Positions 25,592 to 34,200 of a stretch of DNA of 64,000 nt are shown here, one piece after another. Position 1 is the first letter of the stretch. Each line of letters begins with the position of its first letter. This DNA comes from Lewinellaceae bacterium (GTDB lineage: Bacteria; Bacteroidota; Bacteroidia; Chitinophagales; Saprospiraceae). The position numbers and the translations under genes are program-made. The notes beneath the pieces were generated by a model. It made no database searches and had not been told where the DNA came from. It saw nothing but the letters and a program-made list of their open reading frames with translations. Location: contig JACJYO010000010.1 of NCBI GenBank assembly GCA_020636075.1, positions 1 through 64,000 of the forward strand, given 5' to 3'.

Positions 25592-26491
25592 CTAGCAACA
25601 TCCGCTACCCGGTTCGCAGCAGGCAATGGCTGCTTTGAGCTCGGCGAGGTTGACTTTCCGCTTTTCCCGGTTTTTTGCCTTTGGCGTACCACCTGGTTTT
25701 TCAGCAAATACCGTTATGCTGAAGATGCCGGTTTTGGAGTCCAAAAAGTCCTGCAAGCCTGCCTCCGACAAATGAGCCAGGAGGATGTGGTCGGGAATGA
25801 GGATAGGTTTTTGTTTCTGCACCGTGATGTTTTCAAATCCTGCTTCGCGGATCATGTTGAGGTATTCATCGTGCTGTATGGCGCCTGCTACACAGCCGGC
25901 ATACAACTCGGCGCTTTGTTGCAAAGCCTTGGGCAACTTGCCGACCAGCACGATATCGCTGATGCTGAAATGCCCTCCGGGGCGCAGGGTACGCATGATC
26001 TCTCCAAAAACCCGGGCTTTGTCGGGTACAAGATTCAGCACACAATTGGAAACGATCACATCGGTGCTGTTATCGCTAACGGGGAGATCCTCGATGTCGC
26101 CCTGGCGGAATTCGACGTTGTTGAAACCCAGTTTTTCAGCATTCAGCCGGGCTTTCCGGATCATCTCCGGGGTGAAGTCGACGCCGATGACCTTGCCGGT
26201 ATCGCCGGTGGCTGCGCGTGCCACAAAGCAATCGTTGCCGGCACCGGATCCAAGGTCGAGCACGGTGTCGCCCGGTTCGATGTAGGCAAATTCGGTGGGC
26301 AATCCGCAGCCCAGGGCGAGGTCGGCATCGGGGTTGTAGCCCTCCAGTTGCGCGTACGATTCCGACATGATCGTGTAGGTTCCGGGCGTGCCCACCCCAC
26401 AGCAGGAGGCAGCATTGGTTTCCCTGCTTTGCAAGGCAATCTCCGCGTATTTTTCGCGGACGGTGGTTTTCATAGCTTCGGCATTTTTCAT
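25592..26491 (-). CDS. arsM: Arsenite S-adenosylmethionine methyltransferase
   Basis: Methylates As(III) stepwise, giving volatile or more easily exported species. The 299-residue protein has the SAM-binding motif VLDLGSGAGND (about 77-87). The three conserved arsenite-binding cysteines of the family are present: Cys62 (LALGCGLP), Cys150 (VSNCVLNL) and Cys200 (YAGCVAGA). Additional Cys pairs are C30-C31 and the C-terminal CC (291-292) and CC (298-299). The gene is downstream of arsR on the same strand, across a palindrome at 26529. No arsenite efflux or arsenate reductase gene is nearby. Confidence 0.95.
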   Translation of the reverse strand: MKNAEAMKTTVREKYAEIALQSRETNAASCCGVGTPGTYTIMSESYAQLEGYNPDADLALGCGLPTEFAYIEPGDTVLDLGSGAGNDCFVARAATGDTGKVIGVDFTPEMIRKARLNAEKLGFNNVEFRQGDIEDLPVSDNSTDVIVSNCVLNLVPDKARVFGEIMRTLRPGGHFSISDIVLVGKLPKALQQSAELYAGCVAGAIQHDEYLNMIREAGFENITVQKQKPILIPDHILLAHLSEAGLQDFLDSKTGIFSITVFAEKPGGTPKAKNREKRKVNLAELKAAIACCEPGSGCC

Positions 26492-26528
26492 GTTGTGTGT
26501 TTTTGTTTTTTATAAAAATGAGGGTGTA

Positions 26529-26561
26529 GTGTCGGCGTGACTCGAAGTCACGCCGACACTT
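26529..26561. repeat. Palindrome between arsR and arsM
   Basis: A perfect 33-base palindrome with arms AGTGTCGGCGTGACT and AGTCACGCCGACACT around CGA. On the minus strand it lies between the arsR stop and the arsM start, so it could attenuate or terminate read-through. Related in form to 11966-12004 and 22444-22476. Confidence 0.7.
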
Positions 26562-26619
26562 AATTTCTGTTTTTCAATCAATCAGGAACATACGTGCATT
26601 AAATTTTCAGGAAAATAAA

Positions 26620-26946
26620 TTAGCAGGAACAATCGCCACCTCCCGGGGTGCAACAGGCATTCAACAAGTTGCGCAGGCGAGCAACAGCCTCCCAATTGAT
26701 GCAATAGCAGGATTTTACACCTTCCACCGTGCCGGTAATCAACCCGGCAGCCTTTAGTTCTTTCAGGTGTTGGCTTACGGTGCTTTGCGCAAGCGGCAGC
26801 ACATCGACTATTTCGCCGCACACGCAGACATTGCGTTGAGCCAGTTCTTTCAAAATGGCTACACGCGCCGGGTGCCCAAGGGCTTTAGCCAGTTCGGCCA
26901 GCTCGTTATCGGTTGCGCTGAAGACTTCCTTTTTTTGCGTTCCCAT
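26620..26946 (-). CDS. arsR: ArsR-family metalloregulatory repressor
   Basis: A 108-residue winged-helix repressor that should release DNA on binding As(III)/Sb(III). Helix-turn-helix residues lie in LAQSTVSQHLKELKAAGLI (about 52-70). A Cys-rich sensor motif NVCVCGEI (Cys41, Cys43) takes the place of the classical ELCVCDL site. Further Cys are present at 80, 82, 98-99, 106 and 108. The arsM neighbour supports arsenic as signal. Two dyads upstream (26984-27000 and 27036-27053) fit as operators, one on top of its own promoter. Confidence 0.93.
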   Translation of the reverse strand: MGTQKKEVFSATDNELAELAKALGHPARVAILKELAQRNVCVCGEIVDVLPLAQSTVSQHLKELKAAGLITGTVEGVKSCYCINWEAVARLRNLLNACCTPGGGDCSC

Positions 26947-26983
26947 ATTTTACAGTCAGTGGTATTGGTTGGCTGTTGTATTT

Positions 26984-27053
26984 AATCGCAAAATTACGAT
27001 GAATATTTAGGGACGCAAGCTTTTTTGAAAAAATTAATCGTAAAAATACGATT
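26984..27053 (-). promoter_or_regulatory. arsR promoter with two ArsR operator candidates
   Basis: Two near-identical dyads, AATCGCAAAATTACGAT (26984-27000) and AATCGTAAAAATACGATT (27036-27053), have centres about 52 bases apart. The first contains, on the minus strand, the -7 box TAATTTTG (26989-26996). A CTTG -33 box lies 19 bases away (27016-27019). A repressor on site 1 would therefore block polymerase directly. The second dyad lies towards the divergent phosphodiesterase gene and could regulate it too. Confidence 0.7.
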
Positions 27054-27131
27054 AAGGCATTGCGGGCGTATTTATTTCTATTTTCGCCACATCATTTTAA
27101 CCCGAACCGTATAAAAACACAAAAATCGCCT

Positions 27132-28541
27132 TTGAAACGTCCATTAGTACTGATTTACCTGGTAGATGGGGCCCGGCCGGATGTCATGCAGGAATTGATC
27201 GAATCCGGCGATCTGCCCAACATTCGCAAGGAAATTGTCGAACCGGGTACCTTCCGCACCGCAACTTCCTGTTTCCCCTCGACTACCGGACCGGCTTACC
27301 TGCCCTTCCTGACTGGTTGTTTTCCGGGCACGATCAACATCCCCGGGATTCGTTGGCTGGAAAAAGCGGCCTACCACCGCAACCGTTGGGCGCGTAACAG
27401 CTTTCGCAGTTATTGCGGTTATGAAGCAGCCTATTTTAACGATGATATCCCCGATGACCGGCCTACACTCCATGAATTGTTTGACCGGCCATTCAACATA
27501 TTTTCCATGATCACCCGCGGGGTGCCGAAGGGGCATGACCTGACGGCTAAAGTGAAATCGGGATTATACATGCGGGCACATTTCCGGCATAAATGGGAGC
27601 CGGTGGATCATGCTTCGCATCAGCATCTGATGCTTGGCCTGGATCAGGACCCGGAATTTATTTTTGCCGTATTTCCGGGTGTCGATTCAAATTCCCACTT
27701 GCAACATCCCCGACACGAGCGCACCATTCAGGCCTATAAATATGTGGATTTCAGTGTAGGCCAGGTCGCGGAAAAGCTCAAAAAACTCGGCCGCTGGGAC
27801 GAAACCCTGGTAATCATGATTTCCGACCACGGCCTGAGTGCCACGGATACGCACCTCGATCTGGCCAATTTTCTCAGCGATCGCGGCCTGCGTACACTGG
27901 CATACCCGATCATATGGACGCATAAGCCTAAAGCATCGGTGATGATCTCCGGTAATGCTGCAGGGCACGTGTACAGCCTGCAAAACCGGGGCGGAGAACC
28001 CCTGGTTGGGGATGCCGTGCCGCAAAGCATGGGAGATATCTGGCCGGAGCTACTGGTGCAACCTGAAGTGGACTTTGTCACCTGGCGCCAGGATGCCAAT
28101 ACGTTTGCCGTGGAGTCGGCCAAAGGCAGGGCCTGGGTACAGCGGCAGCATGCAGGGTTATGCTATTTGCCACAAACGGGCGATCCGCTCGGCCTGGGTA
28201 AAATTGACACCCCGCTCGATCACCAACAGGCCCTGGAAGCCACGTTCGACTCGGAGTATCCCGATGCCCTGGTTCAGCTGGAGCAATTGTTCAACTGCAC
28301 CCGCTGCGGCGATTTTGTTGTGACTTCCAAAACAGGCTGCGACCTGCGCTACACCTGGGAATGGCCCGAGCATCATGGCTCGCACGGGTCGCTACACCGG
28401 GAACACATGATGGTGCCATTTATTTACAACCGGAAGGGTTGGGATCCCCGGCCTGCCCGCACAGCCGATGTGTTTAACACTGTGTTGAAATGGGCCGGTC
28501 GGCCAACACTTGACAATACCGATGGAAAAGCCCTCTGTTGA
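27132..28541 (+). CDS. Type I phosphodiesterase / nucleotide pyrophosphatase family protein
   Basis: A 469-residue alkaline-phosphatase-superfamily enzyme. The first metal site is in YLVDGARPDV. The nucleophile Thr is in CFPSTTGPAYLPFLTG. A second metal site is in FAVFPGVDSNSHL, and a third in MISDHGLSATDTH. No signal peptide is evident. No ATG precedes the domain in frame, so TTG 27132 (giving MKRPLVLIYLVDGARPD) is preferred over TTG 27060. A TATTTTCG promoter candidate (27079-27086) would lie inside the longer version. It overlaps the flippase-like gene by 20 bases, which suggests one functional unit. The substrate could be a lipid-linked phosphodiester, by inference only. Confidence 0.82.
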   Translation: MKRPLVLIYLVDGARPDVMQELIESGDLPNIRKEIVEPGTFRTATSCFPSTTGPAYLPFLTGCFPGTINIPGIRWLEKAAYHRNRWARNSFRSYCGYEAAYFNDDIPDDRPTLHELFDRPFNIFSMITRGVPKGHDLTAKVKSGLYMRAHFRHKWEPVDHASHQHLMLGLDQDPEFIFAVFPGVDSNSHLQHPRHERTIQAYKYVDFSVGQVAEKLKKLGRWDETLVIMISDHGLSATDTHLDLANFLSDRGLRTLAYPIIWTHKPKASVMISGNAAGHVYSLQNRGGEPLVGDAVPQSMGDIWPELLVQPEVDFVTWRQDANTFAVESAKGRAWVQRQHAGLCYLPQTGDPLGLGKIDTPLDHQQALEATFDSEYPDALVQLEQLFNCTRCGDFVVTSKTGCDLRYTWEWPEHHGSHGSLHREHMMVPFIYNRKGWDPRPARTADVFNTVLKWAGRPTLDNTDGKALC

Positions 28542-29592
28542 TACCTCCAAATTATTGCCTTCGCGAAAAGCCATTGTTCGCGGTATTCAGGCCTTTATCG
28601 TTTTTTCGGCAGCCGGCACGCTGTTTGGTTTGTGGTGGAAACGACCTGCGGGTTTTGACGTGGTGCTGGCCGGGCTGGACTGGCGCTTTATCGGTTTGTT
28701 GATCCCGCTCATTGGCCTGGACTATTGGTTGGGGGGCATGCGGTATCGCTTGTTTTTGAATGGCAATCACTTCCCAAATGTGTCGCTGTGGGATTGTATG
28801 CGTTCGAATTGGGCCAATATGTTCATGGGTGCTGCCACGCCATTCCAAAGCGGTGGCGGTCCGGCCCAAATGTTTGTGCTCTGGCGCAAGGGGGTTCGGG
28901 TTGCCGACAGTTTGCTGCTGTCTACGGTAAATCTGAGCGCTACCATGGTGTTTTTTCTGTTGTCGAGTGTGGTGGCTTTACTTTGGATTCCGCCGGGGCT
29001 GTTTGGAGAAGATCTGAGTCCGGCATTCCGTGCAGGATTTATAGCGCTTGCAAGTTTTGCAACCCTGATCCTGCTTATATTAATTTTTCCGAAAGCAGCA
29101 CATGTCGTTTTGCAGCGAATTGCGGGTTTATTCCCACTTCGGAGCGATGGCGCCCGGGACAAGCGTACCCGCATTCTGGAAAGAATCGATTCGGAGATTC
29201 AACGCTTCGGCGAAGGTTTTCGCAGTATTTTGAAATTCAATAAATCGGGGCTGGCGCTCACGGTAGTTGCCACTTTGGTGTTGTTTTCCAACAAATACCT
29301 CATGGGCTATGTGGTAGCCCGGGCGATGGGGCAGGATGTGCCGTTTGATGTGTTCATCGGCTTGCAGGTGATCCAGTTGTTGCTCATTTACTTTGCGCCT
29401 ACTCCTGGGGCCTCCGGCGTAGCCGAACTTTCCTCAGTCTGGCTGATGGGTAAACTGATGCCGGAATCAATCCTGTTAATTTACGCCGTTTTATGGCGTT
29501 TTTTCACCACCATTTTAGCCGCCATCATAGGCGGGTTTGTGTTGTTGGGTGAAGTGCAGGCAGCAGAAAAAACTGGGTTAAAAGAAGCATGA
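28522..29592 (+). CDS. YbhN/AglD-like flippase-domain membrane protein (LPG synthase TM region)
   Basis: A 356-residue polytopic membrane protein with about eight helices, related to the membrane part of lysylphosphatidylglycerol synthase/flippase (UPF0104). Family-like segments include NWANMFMGAATPFQSGGGPAQ, LLSTVNLSATMVFF and YFAPTPGASGVAELSS. The soluble aminoacyl-transferase part is absent, as in AglD/YbhN proteins. ATG 28522 is chosen over TTG 28510. It starts inside the preceding phosphodiesterase gene (20-base overlap), so translation is probably coupled. A lipid or glycolipid translocation role is plausible. Confidence 0.86.
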   Translation: MEKPSVDTSKLLPSRKAIVRGIQAFIVFSAAGTLFGLWWKRPAGFDVVLAGLDWRFIGLLIPLIGLDYWLGGMRYRLFLNGNHFPNVSLWDCMRSNWANMFMGAATPFQSGGGPAQMFVLWRKGVRVADSLLLSTVNLSATMVFFLLSSVVALLWIPPGLFGEDLSPAFRAGFIALASFATLILLILIFPKAAHVVLQRIAGLFPLRSDGARDKRTRILERIDSEIQRFGEGFRSILKFNKSGLALTVVATLVLFSNKYLMGYVVARAMGQDVPFDVFIGLQVIQLLLIYFAPTPGASGVAELSSVWLMGKLMPESILLIYAVLWRFFTTILAAIIGGFVLLGEVQAAEKTGLKEA

Positions 29593-29632
29593 GCCACTTC
29601 AACAATTGAAGTGACTCATGGATGCTTCTTTC
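29583..29632. terminator. Bidirectional terminator
   Basis: A long imperfect stem between convergent genes: AGAAGCATGAGCCACTTCAA pairs with TTGAAGTGACTCATGGATGC and onward, with AAAA and TTTCT on the two sides. It overlaps the last codons of the flippase gene. Confidence 0.75.
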
Positions 29633-29648
29633 TAACCGAATCGGCAGT

Positions 29649-31139
29649 TTATTTTTCGGGACCGTATTCCAGTACCAGTTCGAATTCGACGCGGCGGTTA
29701 CGTTCGCGGCCTTTTTCCGTTTTGTTGCTGGCAATTGGTTTTGTTTCGCCGTATCCTTTGGAGTGCAGCCGGTTTTCTGAAATACCGCGGTATACGAGGT
29801 AATCATAACAAGCCCTTGCGCGGTCTTTTGACAACTGGAGGTTCTTTTCAGAGCGTCCGACATCGTCGGTATGACCCCGAATGTCCAGTTTGTAGTCGGG
29901 ATACTGGTTCATGATTTCCACAATTTCGTCGAGCACCTTAAAGGAGGAAATTTTCAGATCAGCCCGGCCGGTTTCATACTGTACGTTTTTCGTCACAAAT
30001 TCCAGGCGTTCTTTCGTTTCCTTTTTGACTTCCGGACAGCCGAAGTTGGTGGCCGGGCCGGCAGTATTTGGGCACTTATCAAGATTGTCGGCTACGCCGT
30101 CGCCATCCGTATCCGGGCAACCACCCATGGTGCCGGCGGCATCGGGGCAGGGGTCAACATCATCGGCTACACCATCACCGTCCCTGTCTTTAATCAGGGG
30201 GCAACCGTTATTGCTGCTTGGGCCTGCTTCGCGCGGGCATTTGTCGTCTTTGTTAGCCACGCCGTCGTAGTCCGAGTCGGGGCAGCCTTTGACCGTACCG
30301 GCCTCATCCGGGCATTCGTCATCTTTATCGGCCACGCCATCGCGATCGGTATCGGGGCACCCTTTGAGTGTACCGGCTTCGGTCGGGCAGTCGTCATCTT
30401 TATCGGCAACGCCGTCTCCATCCGTGTCCGGACAACCAGCGGTAGCGACAGTACCGGCTTCGGTCGGGCAGTCATCGTCTTTGTCGGCAACACCGTCGTT
30501 GTCCTGATCCGGGCAACCCATCGCTGCGGCCGGACCGGGTTGATCGGGGCATTGATCGGTAAGGTCGGGGACGCCGTCCTGGTCGCGGTCGGCCGGTGGC
30601 TCGGGTTTGGGTTCTGCTTTGTGCAGCAGGTAAACGAAGCCCAAACCCAACTGTACGTTATCGCGCAGGTCATTGGTCGCTTTCCGGTATTCCACTTGTG
30701 CATTGACGAATGCAAATTGTGAAATTCGAAAGTTCACACCGGCGCCAAAAGGGAATTGGAGGTGCCCGTTTTCAAATTCTTCCAAAAAATAACCGCCGCC
30801 AGCAAACGCGTAGGGCGAAATTTTGGCATCCTCGCGGATATTTTCAAGATGAAAAACGAGGTCGAGACTGGTAGTAACGGTATTCCCCGTGGTGCCCGGC
30901 AATTTGGCCAGTCCCAGTTTGAAGGGAATGCCCACATTCAGGAATGGGGCAACGTTTCGGAAATAGCCGACTTCGAAGCCTTCACCGAGTTTGAAATCTT
31001 CATCGTTCAGGGAGCCGTAATCAAAGAAATTGAGTTTGGCATGAACGGCATTGGGAAAAGCCTTGTTTTGGGCTGTAATCGTTGTGGCGTGGGTCAATCC
31101 CCACAGCAGAAAAAGGAGTAAAAGGATAAATTTTCTCAT
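29649..31139 (-). CDS. OmpA-family protein with thrombospondin type 3 repeats
   Basis: A 496-residue outer-membrane protein. The signal peptide is about 1-23. A small beta-barrel domain (about 28-170) precedes about seven calcium-binding TSP3 repeats (about 180-365) of the form DTDGDGVADKDDDCPTEAG. The C-terminal peptidoglycan-binding OmpA domain (about 375-490) has the core LDIRGHTDDVGRSEKNLQLSKDRA. It probably anchors the outer membrane to the cell wall. The TSP3 region is encoded by tandem DNA repeats of about 70-80 bases (30050-30570), a likely site of copy-number change. Confidence 0.93.
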   Translation of the reverse strand: MRKFILLLLFLLWGLTHATTITAQNKAFPNAVHAKLNFFDYGSLNDEDFKLGEGFEVGYFRNVAPFLNVGIPFKLGLAKLPGTTGNTVTTSLDLVFHLENIREDAKISPYAFAGGGYFLEEFENGHLQFPFGAGVNFRISQFAFVNAQVEYRKATNDLRDNVQLGLGFVYLLHKAEPKPEPPADRDQDGVPDLTDQCPDQPGPAAAMGCPDQDNDGVADKDDDCPTEAGTVATAGCPDTDGDGVADKDDDCPTEAGTLKGCPDTDRDGVADKDDECPDEAGTVKGCPDSDYDGVANKDDKCPREAGPSSNNGCPLIKDRDGDGVADDVDPCPDAAGTMGGCPDTDGDGVADNLDKCPNTAGPATNFGCPEVKKETKERLEFVTKNVQYETGRADLKISSFKVLDEIVEIMNQYPDYKLDIRGHTDDVGRSEKNLQLSKDRARACYDYLVYRGISENRLHSKGYGETKPIASNKTEKGRERNRRVEFELVLEYGPEK

Positions 31140-31251
31140 CGCGTTTCAGATTTAACCGGCATCAAACAAAAAAGATACCAACTAACCTGAAACGGGTAAT
31201 TTTTTAAACCCTCAAACAGCAGTGAATTTACCTTGGTCGCCTATCCGACTT

Positions 31252-34200
31252 TTATGCGCTCTTCTCCTGATCTTGGCGCAGTAGTCTGGCGGCCAGTTTT
31301 CGGGCCTCCTGCCGTGGACTTTTCCACCATTGCACCGATAAAATCGGCACGCTGGTCACATTCCGCTTGGCAAAATAGCGCTGCACCTTTTTTTCCCATT
31401 CATAGGAGGGTTGCTGGCTTTTGGCAAGCACGCCATCGTAAAGCAGGATGCTCCGGCTATCGTCGCGTTGCACCACCGTGGGCGCCATAACGCCCTCCAC
31501 AAGTGCATTGCGCTGTAGTTGGCCGGGCTCAAAGTAGGGTTGCATGGCATATTCCACCTCTTCCATGAAGGTGGTGGTGGTGAAACTGGTTTCCGGATAG
31601 TCCAGCAATGCTTTCATCGTAGCCAATTGCTCGTCGGCGCCCGTTTTGTCCCCGTTTTGAACCAACTCGCCAAAACTGACGAGGTGCGATAAGACGCAGG
31701 TGCCAATAAAACTTTTGTTGGCCGCCAATACCGAGTGCAAACCCGGCGGAATAGAGTGGGCGATATAAATTTTCTGCGTGGCCCGGGTGAGGGCTACGTG
31801 GAGTTGGTTGAAGCCCAATTGCGTATTCCAGAAATGCAGGTGGTTGGTCAGGTTGCCCTGTGCATCGACCAGCCCGTGCGTAATGGAAAGCAGTAAAATA
31901 TCGACATGCTGGCCCTGTAATTCAGCAAACTGGTATACGCCCAACCCGTTGAGGTGGAGTTGCTGAATTTTTTCGTGGCCGGCAGTTCTACGCTGGCGGA
32001 TTTTCAGCAACTGCCCAGCGATCAAATCGCGTTGCTCTACCGTGGAGCAGGCAATGCCAACAACCGGGTAAGTTTTAGCGGGTGTGGGTTCGATCAGGTT
32101 GAGCCAGTCGATGATCTGCCGCGCTTCGGCCTCATTGGTGGCGGTGCTTTCATCGTAACGGCCTTCCACGTCGGCAACCACGGTAACGTCATGGGCAGAA
32201 AAGCCCGAGGGGAGCCGTTGGAATGGTGTGCCAAATGCAATCTGGTTGAACCGGATCCATTCTTCCGGGCTATCCTGGTGCTGATATTCGAGGGTGTAGG
32301 CTTTAGCATCCAGGGTTTTGCAAAACTCGAGCAGGTCATCTTCTGCATCCGGGGTCATGTCTTGTTTGACATCGCCGAAGATAACGAGGCTTTTGGCCAG
32401 GTCGAACAGGTGGTAACATTCCTGCTTGGGTATGTTGTGGGCTTCGTCAACCAGTACGAGGTCGTACACCATGTTCGAAGCCTGCACGAGATCCAGGGCC
32501 ACCTGGGGTTTGACCAGCAATGCCGGAAGCGTTTCGGTGAGCGCTTCCATGTGTTTTTCGAAAAGTTCGTCGGCCTTGTGTGTTTTTGACAGCGTCCGGT
32601 TGTTTTTTCCAAACCAGGTTTTGAACGCAGTGGAGTCGGCCGATTTCAGCGCTCGTAGCGCCTTGAATTTCCGGGCTTGCCAGTGTGCACTGATCTGGCC
32701 GGGCAGGAGCTGTGCCAATTCGCGGGCGTTTTGGTAGTAATTTTCGAGTGTTTCGTCATCCCACTGCAAGCGGGGATTGTATTCATTTTGTAAAAAGTGG
32801 TGCAGGTACCAGCTTTGAAAGGCGGCAATCCAGTTGTGCGGTTTTACTTTACAAAGGGCCCGAACGACCTTTTGCTCCGGAATGGAAAGTTTGAGCCAAT
32901 GGCTTTGCCAAATGTAGAAATCCTGGAAATCCCGCAGGTAAAACTGGGTATTTTCCAAACGCGCGATAACATCTTCCAGAAATTCCTGTCGCTTCGGGAT
33001 GGTAAGCATTTCGTGTTTGAGCGCGTCCTGATAGAGTGCCGTGCTGTTGAACTCTTCAAGAAAGGAATCCATAGCCGCCTCAAGGTCCTTGATCTGCTCG
33101 CGAAAATCGAGCTCGCCATGGATACTTTTGGCGTTGAGCCTCCGGACATCTTCACGAACAATCCCCGGAATACGCCGCCGCCATTGGCGGAGTGCATTGT
33201 CAAAGCTCTTGGCAAGCTCCGCTATTTTTTTGATGTTCCGAATGTCAAACGCTACCGGAAATTCAAAGTCAAAATATTTGAGTGCGGAGTAAGACTGCCG
33301 CAGGGTTTCATAGGCTTCGCCGAGTTTTTGCTTGGCAGCAGAAATTTGCTTGTAGCGGTCGGAAAACACGCCATACAATTTTTCCGTACCGGAGGCCGGC
33401 TTTTCAAATTCCGGTCCGAAACGCTGAACACCGTCCTCAATGCTGTCCTGAATGCGTTTGGTTTGGGCTGCCAGTTCGAAGAAATGCTGTTCATAATGAT
33501 CCAGCAGGGCTTCGGAGTAATCATTGGTTTTTGAAATAAACCGGTGATGGATGGCGGTGGCCTTATCAAGCAGCATTTTAACCTGGTTCTCCGTCCAGGC
33601 CAGGCCATCAGCACTCGAGCGCTCCGTAAAGATGGCGCTGTCGAGGTTGTTGAGCGGATGGTCGAGGGTAGGGAAACGGCGGAACAGGGGCTCGCTGTCG
33701 TAAATAGCGGCTTCGATCCCGTCGTATTCGTCTTTGTTAAATAAAAAATCGGTCAGGTTGATCTGGCTGAGCAACAGTTCTTTCCCTTCCGTGCGGTTGG
33801 CGCGCAGAAACTGGCCCACGGTTTCCGTGAAATTCATTTCCCCAAAAATGGGCTCGTGCAGATCGAACCAGGCCTGATCCAGTTTACCTTTCTCACGCAG
33901 GGTTTTGTTTAATGCTGTTTTAAAAACCTCTTCGTTGTAGTCGACTTTTGTCTTGTTTTCAGCGGCCATGCGGAGCATATCGGCCAGCATCATATGGTCA
34001 CTTACCGTATCGCGAAGCACGAATGATACGTCCCCAAAGCCGTGTTCAAGCAAAAACTTTTGCGCGCGGCGCAGGGCGTTTATACTCTTGGAAACGACCA
34101 GACATTTTTTTCCGTTGGACAGGGCATTGATCACAATGGCCGAGATCAGGTAGGTTTTGCCTGTCCCGGAAGCGCCCTCGACAACTGTCAGGGAGTTTTT

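Noticed and set aside
29871..30722. Long plus-strand frame opposite the TSP3 repeats, rich in Val, Ile and Gly
   Set aside because: It is the complement of the Asp/Gly-rich TSP3 codons, with no start context or promoter; typical repeat shadow.
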